From assembly GCA_007449985.2 (NCBI GenBank), contig VIIQ02000030.1:62001-126000 (forward strand): DNA of 64,000 nucleotides, in the 5' to 3' direction. The notes beneath the pieces are model-generated. The model searched no databases. It saw only the letters and a program-made list of their open reading frames with translations, and was not told the DNA's origin. Both the position numbers and the translations under genes were made by a program. Shown in pieces: positions 1 through 13,539 of this stretch (the first letter of the stretch is position 1; each line of letters starts with the position of its first letter). The DNA is from Desmodesmus armatus (Eukaryota > Chlorophyta > Chlorophyceae > Sphaeropleales > Scenedesmaceae).

Positions 1-3000
1 GACCTCATGGCACCAGTGGACATGATGGAGAGAGACCTCAGTGAGTAACGGGTATCAGTGATTGGATGTTACACTGAACACCGGCCGTTTGAGTCTCACA
101 GTGTGTTTGTCATAGAGGATACATGTGTAGCTAGCATATATTGTCAGCGTGCGAGTCACATGTGTGAGTAGCAGTTGTTTGCCAACCGACTGTGTACATG
201 GTCAGGCATGGTTGAGGTTGCTGGCTCTAGCCGAGTGGTTGACAAGGCAGCCAGAGGGGCATGCGTTTCGCTCATGGCCAGACTGCAGAGTCAGCAGTGG
301 TCGTGGCCTATGTTACCCCGCACATTCAGGCGGCAAGATGTACCACCTTGCAGTCCATTGCCAAGTATTCCTGTGTGCTGACGACTTCCCGTTTCCCGCC
401 TGCTGTGCTGTGCCGTGCTGTGCTTGTGCGGCTGCAGGTCAGGCCTGGTCTTGCTGCCCGCGCTCAGCGCTGAAGCGTGCCCTGTCTGCGCTTGAGTCCC
501 GCTTTGGCCTCACAATGCTGGTTGGCTTTGAGCTGGAGTTTGTGCTGCTGAAGCCTGCTCCCCTGGAGGTGAGAAACCTGCTTTCAGATGGTCCACCCCT
601 TTTTGGAGGTGAATAATGTGCTTCTTTGATTATCGATCCACCCTGCTTCTATAGCAGTGCATCAAAATGTGATGTACCCTGTACATCACATTTTTTCAGG
701 AGCCACTCCTATTTTTACCTATCCACCCGTTGCGTGAACCCTGTAACAGTTCTCTTTCTCTGTGGCGGTTGTCCTGGCACAGGTGTTCAGGGCATTTCCA
801 GCGGCAGCTGAGGGAGCCAATGTGATCCTGTCAGGGGGCCAGGCATGGGTGCCGCTGGACAGCACCATCTACGGCCAGACATCTGCCATGAGCTACAGCG
901 CAACAGCTGGTGAGCAGCAGCTGGGTACCCAGTTCCCGTGCGGTGGTGTAGCAGCAGGTGGTGTTGGTGTGATCGTGCGGGCAGAAGAAGAGGGCAGGCC
1001 CATGTAGGGTATGTATATATATGTATGTATGGCTTGATTGCAACAGCTGGGAGAGGAGCAGCTGGGTGCAGTGGTGTAGCAGCAGGCGGTGGTGCTGCTG
1101 ATGATGGGGCCACAGAAGGGTCTAAGCACATGCAGCAAATGGCTTGACTGCAACTGTACTGGGAATGCCTCCCGGCAAGCATATGAAGCTGCGAGGCTCT
1201 GAAACAGCTGCATGTGGCTCCCACCTTGTTAGGAGGACACTATTAGTGTCACACGCTCACCGTGTTGTCTCTGTATACACTGGTGGCACGTCTCAGCGCA
1301 CATTTCACCAATTCCACAGATACTATCAGGCTACACTACAGTCTGAACGGGTTTAAAAAACATTATGTGTGCTTTGTGCCTGCTGTGTGTGCACAGTGCT
1401 TCAGGAGGTGGTGAGTCAGCTTCAGAGCATTGGTGTGGGTGTGGTGCAGTACCATCCAGAGGCTGCCCCTGGGCAGTTTGAGGTGGCTCTATCACCGGGT
1501 AAGGCGCAGCAGCTATCGGACTTGATCACTGCCAGCTGTCAGAAAACCGACTGTATCTCTGTACACAATACCAGCCTCAGCGAAGCTGCACACGCGCACA
1601 ACACAAGCTTTGGTCTGCGCGTCATGTCATGAGCTGGCACACGTGTGGTTGCTTCAGCTTGCCTCCATGCTGCTGCAGCAAAGCTTCTTTTTTTCAAGCA
1701 CAGCTTGCTACAGCTTCGGTGTTGCAAGTACCAACTGCTGATGTGATGTGCTGTGCTGTGTTGTGCTGTGCAGACTCTGCTCTGTCAGCAGCAGACAAGC
1801 TGCTGTATGCCAAGGAGGTGGTGTCACAGGTCGTGGGCATGCATGGCCTGGCAGTGTCATGGCTGCCTAAGCCAATGGCTGGCCATGCAGGCAGCGGCTG
1901 CCACGTGCACTTCAGCCTGTGGCGGGTAAGGCTGGCTGAACGGTTGGGTGGGTTGGTGTTTTTTTGGGCTGGTTGCAACCGGCACTGCAGCTTCAGCATT
2001 CCAGTATTGCAAGATGCAGCCCCATCTGCAGATTTCCAGTCGAAGTGCGTCATGTAGCGCATCCGCATGTATACTGTCAGCAAGCAATGTATGAGGTCGG
2101 ATGCAGGAACCTGTTGGGAGAATTTCACGTTGGCACAAGCATCACAAGCTGCCTCTCCTTGTATGGCAACCTCATCCAATCCCAACGGTGGTACACATCT
2201 GCTGCATCATCGCCACAGTACCCTGCCAACCCTACGCTGTGTTGTGATGGTAAAATTCCCTGCTGCTTGTTGCTTCAGGGTGGTGACAGTGTGATGGCGG
2301 ATGCAGCAGCCGCTGTGTGTGGCGCTGCTGCGCAGCTACCACCTGGCAGCTACCCCCTCACCGCCACTGCCAACAGCTTCCTAGCTGGCGTGCTGGAGCA
2401 CCTGCCTGCACTGCTGCCATTCACGACGCCCGCGGTCAACTCCTACGAGCGGCTCAAGCCCGGCTGCTGGTCAGGTGAGGGAAATGGCTTGAATATGACA
2501 TCATTATAGTTATCATTTGCAGCTGTTGCAGCTGCGGCATTAAACCACGTAGTTTCGGCATGTTCCTTGAGCATGTGTGGCAGCCAACCCATACAGACAG
2601 GCGCACAACCACACCAGTCTGATCCCGCCCAGGTGGGGAGCAGGGCTGTTGGTTTTGGCACCCAACTCCGTGCGCAACCCCAATGTTGACGTACTATGCG
2701 TGGTTTAGTATCGTCATTGCATTGTTTACCATTGTCACTGTGTGATCTTGTCTGAGACACGAGCACTTGAGAATTCTCCCGCCCTGCTGGCCTTCTCCCC
2801 TGCCTTGCCATGCTCTGCCGCCTCATGCTGTGCTGTGCCACCTCATCGTGCTGTGCTGTGCCTGTGTCCACACATGCAGGTGCCTACTTGTGCTGGGGGT
2901 TCGACAACCGTGAGGCTCCCCTGAGGGTGTGCTGCCCCCGTGGAGGGCCCCAGGGCACCAACGCAGAGTACAAAGCCTTTGACGGCTCAACGAACCCCTA

Positions 3001-3921
3001 CATTGGACTGGCAGCACTTGTGGCAGCAGGGATGCAGGGTGGGTGCAACAGGCTGTCAAAGTTGCCACCAAGGTGGTGTGTGCAGGCTGCACCAGCTTGC
3101 CTGAACAGCCTTACTTTGCAGGTTCAGCATGCAGAGTACCTCACTGTTTGCAGGACGAGCTGCTCCAGCTGCTGCAGTGGTGACTTCCAGCTGTGCATCT
3201 GCAGTGCCCTACAACCCCTTTTACCAAGTTGGTGGTACGATGGAAGTCAGAAGTACATTCTGCAATTGCCGTGCTGTGCTGTGCTTTGTGCTGCAGGTCT
3301 GGAGGAAGGGAGCCGCTTGCCATCACCCCTACAGCTGGACCCAGGCACATCAGGCAATGCAGCAGCTGTGTCTAAGCTGCAGCAGTTGCCCTGCAGCCTG
3401 ACAGATGCTCTGAAGTGCTGGAGCAGCGACAGCAAGCTGCAGGTGGGCTGCTGGGGTGCAAGGCTGTTTGGGCCGGGTGCATGCTTATGCTAGTGCGCAA
3501 GGCCAGCCGGTGGCAGCAACTCTGGAAGATCTCCTCGTGGCTTATCAACTGGTGCTGCATGGCGGCTCCTCTTTGCGGCAAGTCAGAGAGTGTGGAGTGC
3601 TGCTATGTATGCACGGCCTTGGTTGTCGTCTCTAATGTGGTGATGACTTCCCATAGCAGGATTACAGGTTTGTGCCCAGCTGGACAGGGCAGGTCTGGGT
3701 GGTTTGATTTGTGTGTGGCAGGCAAGCCTGACATCCAGTCGAGCAGCCCTGCAAACACATGCTCCCTTTGCTGCTGCTGATGCTGCTGTGTCTTGACTTG
3801 TTGCCTGCAGGCTGCTATGCAGAGTGTGCTGGGTGCTGATTTGGTGAAGGCCTTTGTGGCGGTGCGGCAGTGTGAGGCCGAGGCAAACCCCAAGGTCCAG
3901 GACCTGCTGCTGCGATACTGA
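1..3921 (+). CDS. Glutamine-synthetase-like protein (NodGS/FluG type), 3' part
   Basis: This is the C-terminal glutamine-synthetase domain of a NodGS/FluG-like protein; its 5' end lies before the window. Phase-consistent exons are 1-40, 438-568, 783-909, 1397-1498, 1774-1925, 2279-2474, 2880-3038, 3297-3442 and 3811-3921, giving about 387 residues ending in a TGA. Visible family motifs, in order, are CCPRSALKRAL, VGFELEF, QYHPEAAPGQFEVAL, GHAGSGCHVHFSLW (substrate-binding loop), NSYERLKPGCWSGAYLCWG, NREAPLR and FDGSTNPYIGLAAL. In plants and fungi this GS-III/I-like domain often follows an amidohydrolase domain; whether that is present here cannot be seen. True ligase activity is not certain for the family. 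Intron 3 contains a degenerate copy of the end of exon 3 (see findings). Exon 1 (40 bases) is the least certain. Recognition of the family is firm. Confidence 0.85.
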
Positions 3922-4203
3922 GCTGAAAAGCTGGCAGAAAGACTGGTGCATGTTTGAGGGCGCAGCTCAACTGCAAGCTCGGCAGTGGTCCCTGCCGCGA
4001 CCCCTCAGTTTAGTTTGCAACAAGCGGCAAGCATCTGGGTGTAGGGGGTCAGTCAAGCAAGGGACAGTGTCTGTACCATTTCTGTTTCAAGCAGTGCAGT
4101 TGGCGTGATGAGATCAAGCATGATCAAGCCTGGGTACAGCAAGCATGTCAGGCATTGACATCGCACCAGCCATCTGGGTGCCAAGCTGTTGCAGCAAGCT
4201 GCT

Positions 4204-4229
4204 GTTTGTTGTTGTTGTTGTTGTTGTTG
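4204..4229 (+). repeat. (TTG)n microsatellite
   Basis: About eight uninterrupted TTG units in the presumed 3' UTR of the glutamine-synthetase-like gene. Confidence 0.9.
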
Positions 4230-4804
4230 AGTAGTGCCGTGCATCTGCTGGCATCACCGGTCACTGACTTGGCTGCCTGCATGTTGTCTCAAGCTTACGG
4301 CAACAGGTAGCTTGCCTGCTGAGGCGTCCACATGTTCCTCTGACTCAGCTGTTGACTTTGGCTGGCTTGTCTAGGTAGTGAATGCAAGGCGATGGCAGTA
4401 ACAACCAATGCGGTTGTGGCTTTGACCAGCAAGGGTTTAGTTGGGTTGCAGCAAGCCTGGGTTTACGTAGTCAGGGCATGGGTCTGCAACTTGGAGACTC
4501 TCGTTTGTGTAGGCAGATGTATGGGTGTCTGGGGCGAAGGTGTCAGGTTGCAGGCATGGACGGCAGTGACCATCTGTGTCGTACACATTATAAATTGACA
4601 GGTGCAGAGCCTGCACAGCCTGCAGTGCTCAACAATTTGCATCATACCATACACGTCACTGTTGTCAAGTCTTGGCCGGGCTGCACTACAGCAGCTTAGG
4701 TGATGTCCAGCAAGCCATTTATGTGCTCTGTGGTGTGTGGCGGGCTCATGAGCACAGGTGACTTGGGCACCTCCACCCAGGCAGTGCTGATGTACCCTGC
4801 ATGC

Positions 4805-4832
4805 TAGGGTTTAGGGTTTTATACCCTAACCC
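4805..4832. repeat. Telomere-like repeat, partly inverted
   Basis: Two TTTAGGG-type units are followed after a few bases by CCCTAACCC in the opposite orientation, so the motif can fold on itself. TTTAGGG is the Arabidopsis-type telomere unit that many green algae also use. The array is far too short to be a telomere; it is an interstitial motif or telo-box. Confidence 0.6.
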
Positions 4833-6067
4833 CTATCCTGCAGTCACGGCTTGTTGCTGTCTGTGGGACCTGACTGGGTGTTGCAATGCAAGTGGTTCGG
4901 CACAGGGTGGTGGCATCACTTCAGCTTCAGCTGACCGTGTATGAGCGCTGGTTGTGTGAGCTGGGTGTTTGCCGCCCGGCATTTGTCACATGCAAGCTGG
5001 AGTTGAGCTACTGCACTTCACAGCCAGCGCCTGCACAGCTGTGGCACCTGATGCCTCATGTGTTCCAGTACGGTCGCGTGGATATCGCTAAAGGTGCAGA
5101 TCCACTGTGCGACATAGGGCAAACAAGGGGTGCAAGCAGGTATCTGTCGTTGAGGATTGTTTGGCCTCGGCGGAGTCTCCCTCTGTCCAGCTTCACATGT
5201 CTAAATGCACAGCAGCCGTGCGCTGCCATGTGTATACAGCTTACCGACAGAGCCAGTATGACTTGCACGCGATGCGGGTGAGAATAGAGGCATGTCATTG
5301 CTGCATATATGGGGCAGCTGTCATGGGTGTTTACACCCACCCAAGGTGACACAGCACAGGTTACACAGCACAGCACAGATGACGACTGTGACCAGCCAGG
5401 CAAGCATGCTGGTGTATAACAATTGTATGTTGACAGCGCACGCACAGCAGCACCCAGCCCTATCAGACTGTATTGGCTGCAAAGTTGCCACCTTGAAGTA
5501 CACCTCATACAGGTATCTTAGTAGGCTTTTTGTATCACACACTGCCACTGGCTGTTCATGCCCCAACTTGTCCAGGCACACCAGCAGAAATGGACAAGGA
5601 GGGTACACACGCCTGCAGAATACTCCTTCGACAATCCCATCCTTTGACCGTGTTAACTTGCACCTGGTTGGCAAGCACTTACTGTGACAGGTGTGCCCCC
5701 AAACAAATCCAGCAATCAGACCAGCTACTTGGGCAACGAAGCATTTCACCCAACGGTACATGCAGGTAAAAGAAATATCTGGGAATCTCAACATGAGCGC
5801 GGCGGAAGCATCTCTATTGGTCTGACCAATCGTCGTCGTCGAAGCGATCTGCTGCTGCTAGGGTTCCGTGCCGGTGGCCCTGCCTAGCAAGCGAGGGAGA
5901 CGTCTGGGTTGATATTCTGACAAAAACATCCAGACGGGGAGGGCCGGGCTTGGGTTCCTGCGTTGCTTGGGTTTGGACAGAAATGCCCGATAATGGTTGT
6001 TATTTTCCAAAGCAAGCAATGGACGGCGCATCGCTGGTCGGTTGTTCACAGTATACAATCAAAGGCT

Positions 6068-9000
6068 ATGGGCGACCAAGTTGTAGGCCATTATGTCCCA
6101 AGCCAGGATGGCCAAGGCATCAAGGCTGTCCTGGCCAACTCCACAGATCTGTTCAAAGCCCTTGTGAATGATGACTTGCAAGCGTTTGAGAAACTCTTTG
6201 CATCCCCTGAGTCTGGGGTCTCATGCACCAGCAGCAGCTCGCACACTGTGCTGTTCTGGTCGGCATCAGCAGGTAGCCAGGATGAGGCGAAGGTGGAGGC
6301 AAAGAGCAGGACACTGGCTATGCTTGCCACCCAGCATGGCAGTGTGCGGGTGCTGTCATTCCTGCTGAGCAAGGGCAGCTGTCCCACCGAGCAGGCCAAG
6401 GATGGAGCTACATGCTACACAGTAAGTGGGGGTGCTGGGAGCAGCTGTGCTGGGTGATGCGCCCACATCACGGGTACGAGGGTCAGGAACATCATTGATT
6501 TGATGTACAGCTGCTTGAAAATGGGTTCCCCGTGCCTGGGTGGGCTGGCGCGCGCATATGGTCCGGAGACAGACAATCAGTACTGTTTGACGCACGCCTC
6601 GCCTGCTGGCCTCGATGGTGTTGGCCGCAGTTGCTGGATCAGGCGCACCCAAATGCAGCTTCAATCAAGGGCATGCTGGATGATGCGGCGGGGAATTTCA
6701 GTCGGTCCCCACCCAGCAGTCAGCATCTGCAGGCTGCTACACATGGGGCTGCAGCGGGGCAGACTGCAGCAGGCACACTGGAGACAGGGTTGTGTTCGGA
6801 GGTGCGTGCTGCTGATGGAGGCCCTGTTGGTCACATCACCTTCCTTCCTGCGATGTACTGATCTGAGCTGACCCGGACAAACTTCTCGGTGGTAGCTGGC
6901 TGGCTGGATCGCCTTACCGCAACAGGACACGTTTTTGTGCAGGCTGCTGCGGGCTTCAGCGGCGACGGGCTGGACAAGGAAGAGGCCACCTGTGACTTGA
7001 CAAGGCCCGAGTACTCTACAGGTCAGCAGCTATCTTGCTGAGGCAGCAGCGCATAATGAGCGTCTATGTTTGACCTACCGAGTTTCGGTATGGGGTTTTC
7101 AGTCCCCCTGCAGATGCTGTTGGGAAGGCACGATCGTGCTTTGGTCCTGGCAGCAGTGGGAAGGGAGGCGCTGCCTCTCAAGGCACACAGCACTCGGACG
7201 CATGCACTAGCTTGCACTGCAGCACCCTAGCTGCTGCAGTTGCGGGGAGAGCGTGGTTTCAAAAAACCAAGGGACCCAACAGAGACACTGTTTGGGGTTG
7301 GACCCACCGTGGGCCACTGCCATTACTGACCCTGCAGCTGTATTGTGCTGCCACCTGACATGCTGCCATCGCTGTTCTTCCCCTGCAGACTGGTTCCGCA
7401 TGTACTGCTTTAAGGTAAAAACGGTGCTGATGGCAGGGTTGCTTTGGCTAGTGATTCACTCAGCCGCAGTGGCACCCCAGAGCAGTTATGCTGGTTGTTC
7501 CTGGTGGAATACAAGTAGCCCCACAGAGGACCACTGGTGATTGCAGCACTCCTCACAGCCGATACTTGGTGTTCGTGCAGTCACTGAACTTTGACAGGCG
7601 CAGCCCATCTCTGACTGACTGTTGTTGTTGTGCGCTCTGTGCTGTACACAGGTGCTGCGATGCTCCAAACGCTATACGGTGAGCACACTAGCCGAGTGTG
7701 GTGGCAAGCAGAGTGCCTAGAGATGCCTGCGCAGTGGTTGAGTGACGGACCCAAGCACAGCACATGTACAGACATTGCTTGATAAGCTGATGCCTTCACC
7801 ACTCTAGCTGTGCTGAGTTGCAGCAGCAACTGGTGCTGGGCAGCGCCAGTGCTGCATGCAGCCCGCTGGGTTACCACTGAGCACCTGCTCTGACATCCCA
7901 CACATGGGGATGTGTAGACATGTGGGTGGGGTTGATCTGATGTGTCCAAGGCCTGAATGAAGCTTTTTGTGCCTGTGTGCCGCGCCTGTGTGCCTGCAGC
8001 ACGACTGGAGGGCGTGCCCTTTCGCACACCCTACAGAGAATGCTCGGCGGCGTGACCCGCGTGACTTCAAGTACTCCAGTCTGGTCTGCCCAGACTACCG
8101 CCAGGGCTGCTGTGTGCGCGGGGACACCTGCCAGTACGCGCATGGTGGGTGAAGGCTGTGGTACTAGCCATGCTCTCCTGCATGTTGTGCTGACGTACTG
8201 CTTTTGTGCGCTTGATGCCACGCCCAGTGGGCCATGCTGGTCAAGCGCCTACATTGCCAACCTTGTTGAAATACAATCGGCAGGGAGACCAAATCAGTGC
8301 GCGCAGTGTGTTGACTGCATGTTGTGTCTGCTTCCCTGCTTGTGCGTGCGTGCTGTTGCAGGTGTGTTTGAGAGCTGGCTGCACCCCTCACGGTACCGCA
8401 CCCAGCTGTGCAAGGACACAGCCAAGTGTGACCGTGTGGTCTGCTTCTTTGCGCACTCTCTGGATGAGCTGAGGACACCAGAGAACAGCTTTGTGCCACC
8501 TCCTGAGGAGCGTCTGAGGGTGCCAGAGCCCATGCAGGTGTGGGGTGGCGTGGGCTGCATGCTAGGGCCTGCAGGTGTTCGTGCTGACTGGGTTTTTGGT
8601 GCAGTGCCTGCTGCTGTCGGGGCTCTGAGTGTCCATGTATGCTACGCGCAAGCTGGTGGTGGCCCTGCAGGTTGTGCATGCGGCCCACTGGGTGCGAGCA
8701 GCAGCAAATAGAGGTGCTGATGCATGCTACCGTGCGGGGCGCACTTAGCTGCCAGCAGCTTAGCTAGCTTGAGGTCTGACCTGCAGGACCTGGCGCACCT
8801 GTGCTGGGCCCAGCACCGATTTCAATGTACAAACTGTCCGCTGCCTGTTGCCTGATCGTTTTGCAGGCTGTCCTAGGCATCGCACCGGTGGGCCTGCCGC
8901 ACCTGCAGGTGCCTCAGCTTGACACAGGGTTTGCACCAGACCAAAACCTTGAGCTCCTCATGCAGCAGCAGGGCCTGTCTGCCAGCACCAGCACCAACGC

Positions 9001-10100
9001 ACTCAACAGGGCTGCCAGCAGCAACACTTCATTTGGCAGCAGCAGCCAAGCAGCAGGCATCAGCGGCACGGGTGCCGGCGACGACCAGCAGGCAGCGGCA
9101 GCGTGCGGCGGCGATGCGCCGATTTCAAGCAGTGCCATCGCACAGCCAAGTCCCAAGCAGCAGCAGCTGGTGTCGCCGACAGCGCTGCCGATGCCGCGCA
9201 TGAGCAACGCGTTTGCGCGGAAGCATGGGTTGGACCCTAAGGAGAACCCGCTGGTTAACCTGCAGCGGCTGGCGATGCAGCAGCAGATGCCCACGGCACC
9301 AGGCGCTATGGTGAGAGATAGCAAGGTTTGGAATGCTGAAGGCGCATTGCAGCCTTGCGGCACAGCAGTGTAGTGAGATGAGCTTATGCGTCACAGCAGG
9401 GTCTCTTAGCGGCAAGTCCTGCGCAGTTGCATAACGTCCGTGGACAGCCAAGCAGCAACGGCTTGTCCCTCATACCGTCGGTGCTGTTTCATCATATCAT
9501 GCCTATCTGTTTGTTGCGTGTGTGCAGGGTGGCGCGCAATCAGGCAGCCGACGTGGCAAGCAGCGTGGCGGCAGCATGCAGCAGGGATACCCCCCGCAGC
9601 CCGCCTACTCACCACAGGCGCAGTACCAGCAGGTATACCAGCAGCAGTACCAGCAGTCTGCAGGCCAGGCCCCAGCCCTTCTGCAGCCGCTGATGCTGCA
9701 GCCGCAGCCGCTCCTGCAGCCAGGCATGCTGTCTCCTGCAGCAGCGGCAGCCTACTATGGCGCCCCCAGCCCCATGCAGGGACTCCAGCACAGTCCTGCA
9801 AGTCCCATGTTGGACCCACATGCCATGGCTCTGCTGTTTGGTGGCATGAGCATGGCAGGACCACCCCTCAGCCCTGCAGGACATCCTGCAGCAGCCATGG
9901 CGGCTGGCATGGCATCGCCGCTGCATGGCTATGCTTTGGGCGGCCCCAGCCCCACTGTAGCTGTGCCTCCTGGGATGCTGTCGCCGATGGGAGCAGCAGG
10001 CATGCTTTCGCCAGAAGACAGCGCTGCAGCGCTTGGTGGGCAGTCGCCGCTGCCGCAGCCGATGATGCACCTCGCGCCGGGTCTGCACAGCCCTTACTAG
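6068..10100 (+). CDS. Plant-type tandem CCCH zinc-finger protein
   Basis: Member of the plant RR-TZF class, RNA-binding proteins linked to mRNA turnover and stress or hormone responses. Exon 1 is 6068-6421 (start MGDQVVGHY); its part [18 protein letters not shown] resembles an ankyrin repeat. Later exons 6943-7021, 7389-7414, 7652-7678, 8000-8144, 8362-8537, 8867-9310 and 9528-10100 join in phase. They carry the family block [10 protein letters not shown], then [20 protein letters not shown], then finger 1 (C-X7-C-X5-C-X3-[20 protein letters not shown]) and finger 2 (C-X5-C-X4-C-X3-[17 protein letters not shown]). The C-terminus is low-complexity, rich in Gln, Pro, Ala and Met-Leu-SP motifs. 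The exon(s) between 6422 and 6942 are unresolved: a frame around 6510-6700 is open but its ankyrin character is weak. Confidence 0.88.
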
Positions 10101-10682
10101 GCACTCAGTGGTGTGGGTTGCATGACGGGTATCTTGACGCACTGACAAGGTCGACAGACAGCTTGATCATGCACAATTGCACTGTTGTTGGGCCAGTGTG
10201 AGGGACTGTTTTTTTCGTGGGTGGGTGGGGGGTGTCAGGGGTGTCTGAGGCATGGGCTGCCCAGATAGTGATGCAGATCTGCATCAGTGAGCCCTTGTTC
10301 TGTGGTGGCGCCTTTTGAGGAGCGCTTGCCGCACAATGTCTGAAGCGTTTCTCTCCTGCTCTTGCTTCAAGGCCAGCTGGTTCCATGATATGCGTCCTGC
10401 GTTGCTGTGTCCGGAGCGGCGCGCTTGCATGCGCCACACCTTTGTGATTCACATACATTTGGAGGCCTGCAGGAGGGGCGGAGGTATGATCAGCCGAGTT
10501 GGGGCCTGTGTGCACTATTGTGTGGGCTTTTTTGATCCAAATGGTTTTTTCATCCAAGCGGCAAGCGCTGTCAGCCTTCTTGAGTAGGCTGTGATGACTG
10601 CTTGCCACAGGGGGGTGGGGATGTTGACTTTGTGTGGGCCAAAGCAGCAGCTGGAGGAGCGCTGAAGCTCCCAGCTGCTACC

Positions 10683-10697
10683 GGGGGGGGGGGGGGG
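10683..10697 (+). repeat. G15 homopolymer
   Basis: Uninterrupted run of 15 G. Similar 13-17 base G/C runs occur near 20534 (C), 27996 (G), 48589 (C) and 60802 (C), all outside the coding exons as modelled. Confidence 0.9.
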
Positions 10698-13480
10698 CAG
10701 GGGTTTCCAGGTGCCGTTGTTGCTGATTCAGGGTTAGGCTTACTAGTCACTTGCAGACCAGGATGTTAGGCAGTTGGCGTTTTTTTGCTGACTTCTTTTA
10801 GTTGTTGATACTATGAGGTGTTGCCACAGTGCTGGTGCTTTTTGCGCCTAGGAGGTTAGTTATTGCAAGCAAATGGCGCAAGTGACCTCAGGGCCGTATC
10901 AGGTTGAGGAAGGACCAACATTGCTGCTGCAGCCGTATGCACACAGCTGTGTGGTGTGTGGGTCTTGTATGACAAACTGGCACTGCGCCAGCCGCACACA
11001 CAGTGCAATCGTGGCACACTCTTTGCTGGTTGAACTCAACAATATGTCTGTTTGCATTGCACATGTTTTGAGCGTGCACATGCGTGGGTGCAGCAGAGTG
11101 GTGCAGCACGCCACCCAGTGCTGCCTTTCTCGCCAACTGCTTGTCCGTCAAGTTGCCGAGAGCAAGGTGCTCTGCATGCGCCTGCACACGCACTCAAGTG
11201 TGCAACCATGTTGTTGCCCTGTGCTTGTGCGCTCTCCAAATCGTTGCCTGTGCATCGTCAGACCCCACTGTGGGGTATGCTAGCTGCCCTACGCTGCATA
11301 GGCTGGCGCCACGTGTGTGAGACAGTAGGTTTGTTATGGGGCGCACAGCACACATAGGCAAGTGTCAGTGTCACACACACTTCTAAGTGGCTGGACCTCA
11401 CACACCATTTGTAGGCCGAACATGCCTGTCTGCCTAGTGCACAGCAGATCGCTGGCTACCATCCACAATCGCTGTGTGTGGCTGCTGGATACCATACATT
11501 ACTTGTCGGCCTGGTTGTGCATGCGTGTGTGTTCAGCGCTGGTTAGGTTGTTTATCAGCGGCGCCATGTTTGAGGTAGGAGAGTTTTTGATCTTCAACAG
11601 CTGCAGTCGCTGTTGCAACAGCCTCTGCAGCATAGGCCAAGACGCCATAGGGTGCTTGCACATGTCAGTGTGGTGGTGTTGTGCCAGATTCGCCCACATG
11701 TGTTGCATGTGCCCAGCAACCAGTGTCACAGCTTTTGCCATATCTTCCGTGACGTCTACAGTCATCACTTGTGCGTGTGGCAGTTCCACATGCACGGTTG
11801 GCATACAGGGTCCCCTTGCAGGCGAGCGCCTGGTGGCGAGCGTGATTGGGTGACATGTGTGTGCCAGCATTGCGCTTTTGCTGGCTTGGCGAGGCCGGTA
11901 CGTGGCTTGGTTATGGTGTACTATGCGTGATGTGCAAGCGCCTGCGCTGTCAATCTCACAGGGCTGGGCATATCACAATTCGAGCTGTAGGCCTGAGAGG
12001 AGGCTTGATTGCTTGGTCTGTTGGCGCAGGCATGAGGTAGGCATCGCACAAGGTGTCGGGGATTGGATTTGGCGCACAATCAAGCCGGCGCACACCATTG
12101 GTGCACAACCGGGCTCATTACTTATGCATGACTGATCATGCTTTACCCTCAATGCTTAGCCCATCGAAGGATTGGGGCAACTGGGGCGTTTTGAGTTGGG
12201 TCCAGCTTTTCCTTGGCGCATATCTACTTTTTGGTGTTGTCATGCCACTCAGGTCAGGTATTGCCTGCATGCTGTGTTGATTCTGCTGTTTTTGAGTGCT
12301 CCAGCAGGGGCGGGGCAGAACACTGTAGAATCTTATTCAGGGTGTTGTCTTAGGTGTTGTACAATTCAAGCAGTAGGTGTTGTATGTTGAGTGTTTTGAT
12401 AGGACCGGAGTGTGTTGGTAAACTGCTGAGCCGTATGGCTTGCCATGCATTGCAGTGTGCTACAGCCGTCTCATGCCTGTGAAAGGAGTTACGCGGCGCT
12501 GCCTCAGTACTGCACTAATCAGAAGCGCAAGGGATGTTGGTCGTTGCTTTGGCCCAGCAAGTCTGGTGCGTGATTGCAGACAGCATAGGTCTTGGCAGCT
12601 GCAGGCAAGTCCAGCGTTTGTCCTGCAAAGCTGGCTGTAGCTGGCAGCGGAGCGTGTATATGCCCAGCGGATCTGGTTGGGCATGCACATGGTTTGATTT
12701 GTGTGTCAGATTGATAGAGTGCATGAGCAGGTCTTGTGGCGGTTGCTGCCTGCTGCACGGGATCAGCACACAAGCAGCATTATGGGGTGTTGCTGGCCAG
12801 TTTGGGCATGTGTGCTGGCAGAACCATGTGGCGAGCATCGACATGGCACCACACACAATGCAAATGCTGGCATGTTTTGGCACGCATGCTTTTTGTTGTA
12901 TGCAGTTATCGTGGCCAACTATCCCTGATGCTTCTAGGGCCAGCCGGTGCATGCTTTGTTTGCCAGCTGATACGCGGGGTGTGGGAGTGTGGACATTCGT
13001 TTGCTCGGCATGCATCTGTATTGTGCAACCATCTGCTCGCAACATTCGCCCGGTACTGCCTATATGTATGTTGCAGCATGGCAAGCAAAGGAATGGCATG
13101 TGGATGTTTGTTTGGTGTGCTGTTTGCCACCATGGGTGGGTGAGGCTGTCTATTACCATGCTGCCCTGCCCATGATTCGAGTGATCTGTGCAGCTGGCGT
13201 CACACAGCATGGCGTTGTCTATGTGTGAAGGATCTATGCGCCCACGTGGGGTCTGAATTGGACGCACGTGCCATGGCATGCGCATCTTGCAGTTAGGAGG
13301 TTCTGCATACCACCAGCACAGCGGCAAAATGTGGCGGAGGCCTCGGTGGAAAGGTGGAATGGTGGGAAGAGCATGGACCTGCGCCTGCACATCGACTAGA
13401 TGTTGTTTGACCTGACACTGTATCGCAGCAGGCAGGGGTGGATGCAAGGGACAGAAGGCGGTTTGGGCTTGTGCTGCTTG

Positions 13481-13539
13481 TGTAGGGAGGTGTTTGGGTG
13501 TTGGTTGCCAGTGTAGGGAGGTGTTTGGGTGTTGGTTGC
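13481..13539 (+). repeat. 31-bp tandem duplication
   Basis: Two identical 28-base copies (13481-13508 and 13512-13539) beginning TGTAGGGAGGTG, period 31, in the gene-free G/T-rich region. Confidence 0.9.

Larger units (their letters stand above)
3922..6067. other. 3' UTR/intergenic stretch before the zinc-finger gene
   Basis: I see no gene here. The first ~1.4 kb is G/T-rich on the + strand like the introns of the preceding gene, consistent with a long 3' UTR. From about 5350 the composition becomes more mixed and A-richer, consistent with a boundary and the 5' region of the next gene. A TTG microsatellite and a telomere-like motif are listed separately. Near 5899-5906 there is an AGACGTCT palindrome, and CGTCTGG at 5901 pairs with CCAGACG at 5930; both lie about 130-170 bases before the zinc-finger start codon. 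Confidence 0.5.

Noticed and set aside
787..1224. Antisense open frames over the GS-like gene
   Set aside because: They are shadows of G/T-rich introns; the + strand exons carry the conserved motifs.
4805..4832. Chromosome end
   Set aside because: Only a few telomere-type units, partly inverted, with genes on both sides; interstitial motif, not a telomere.
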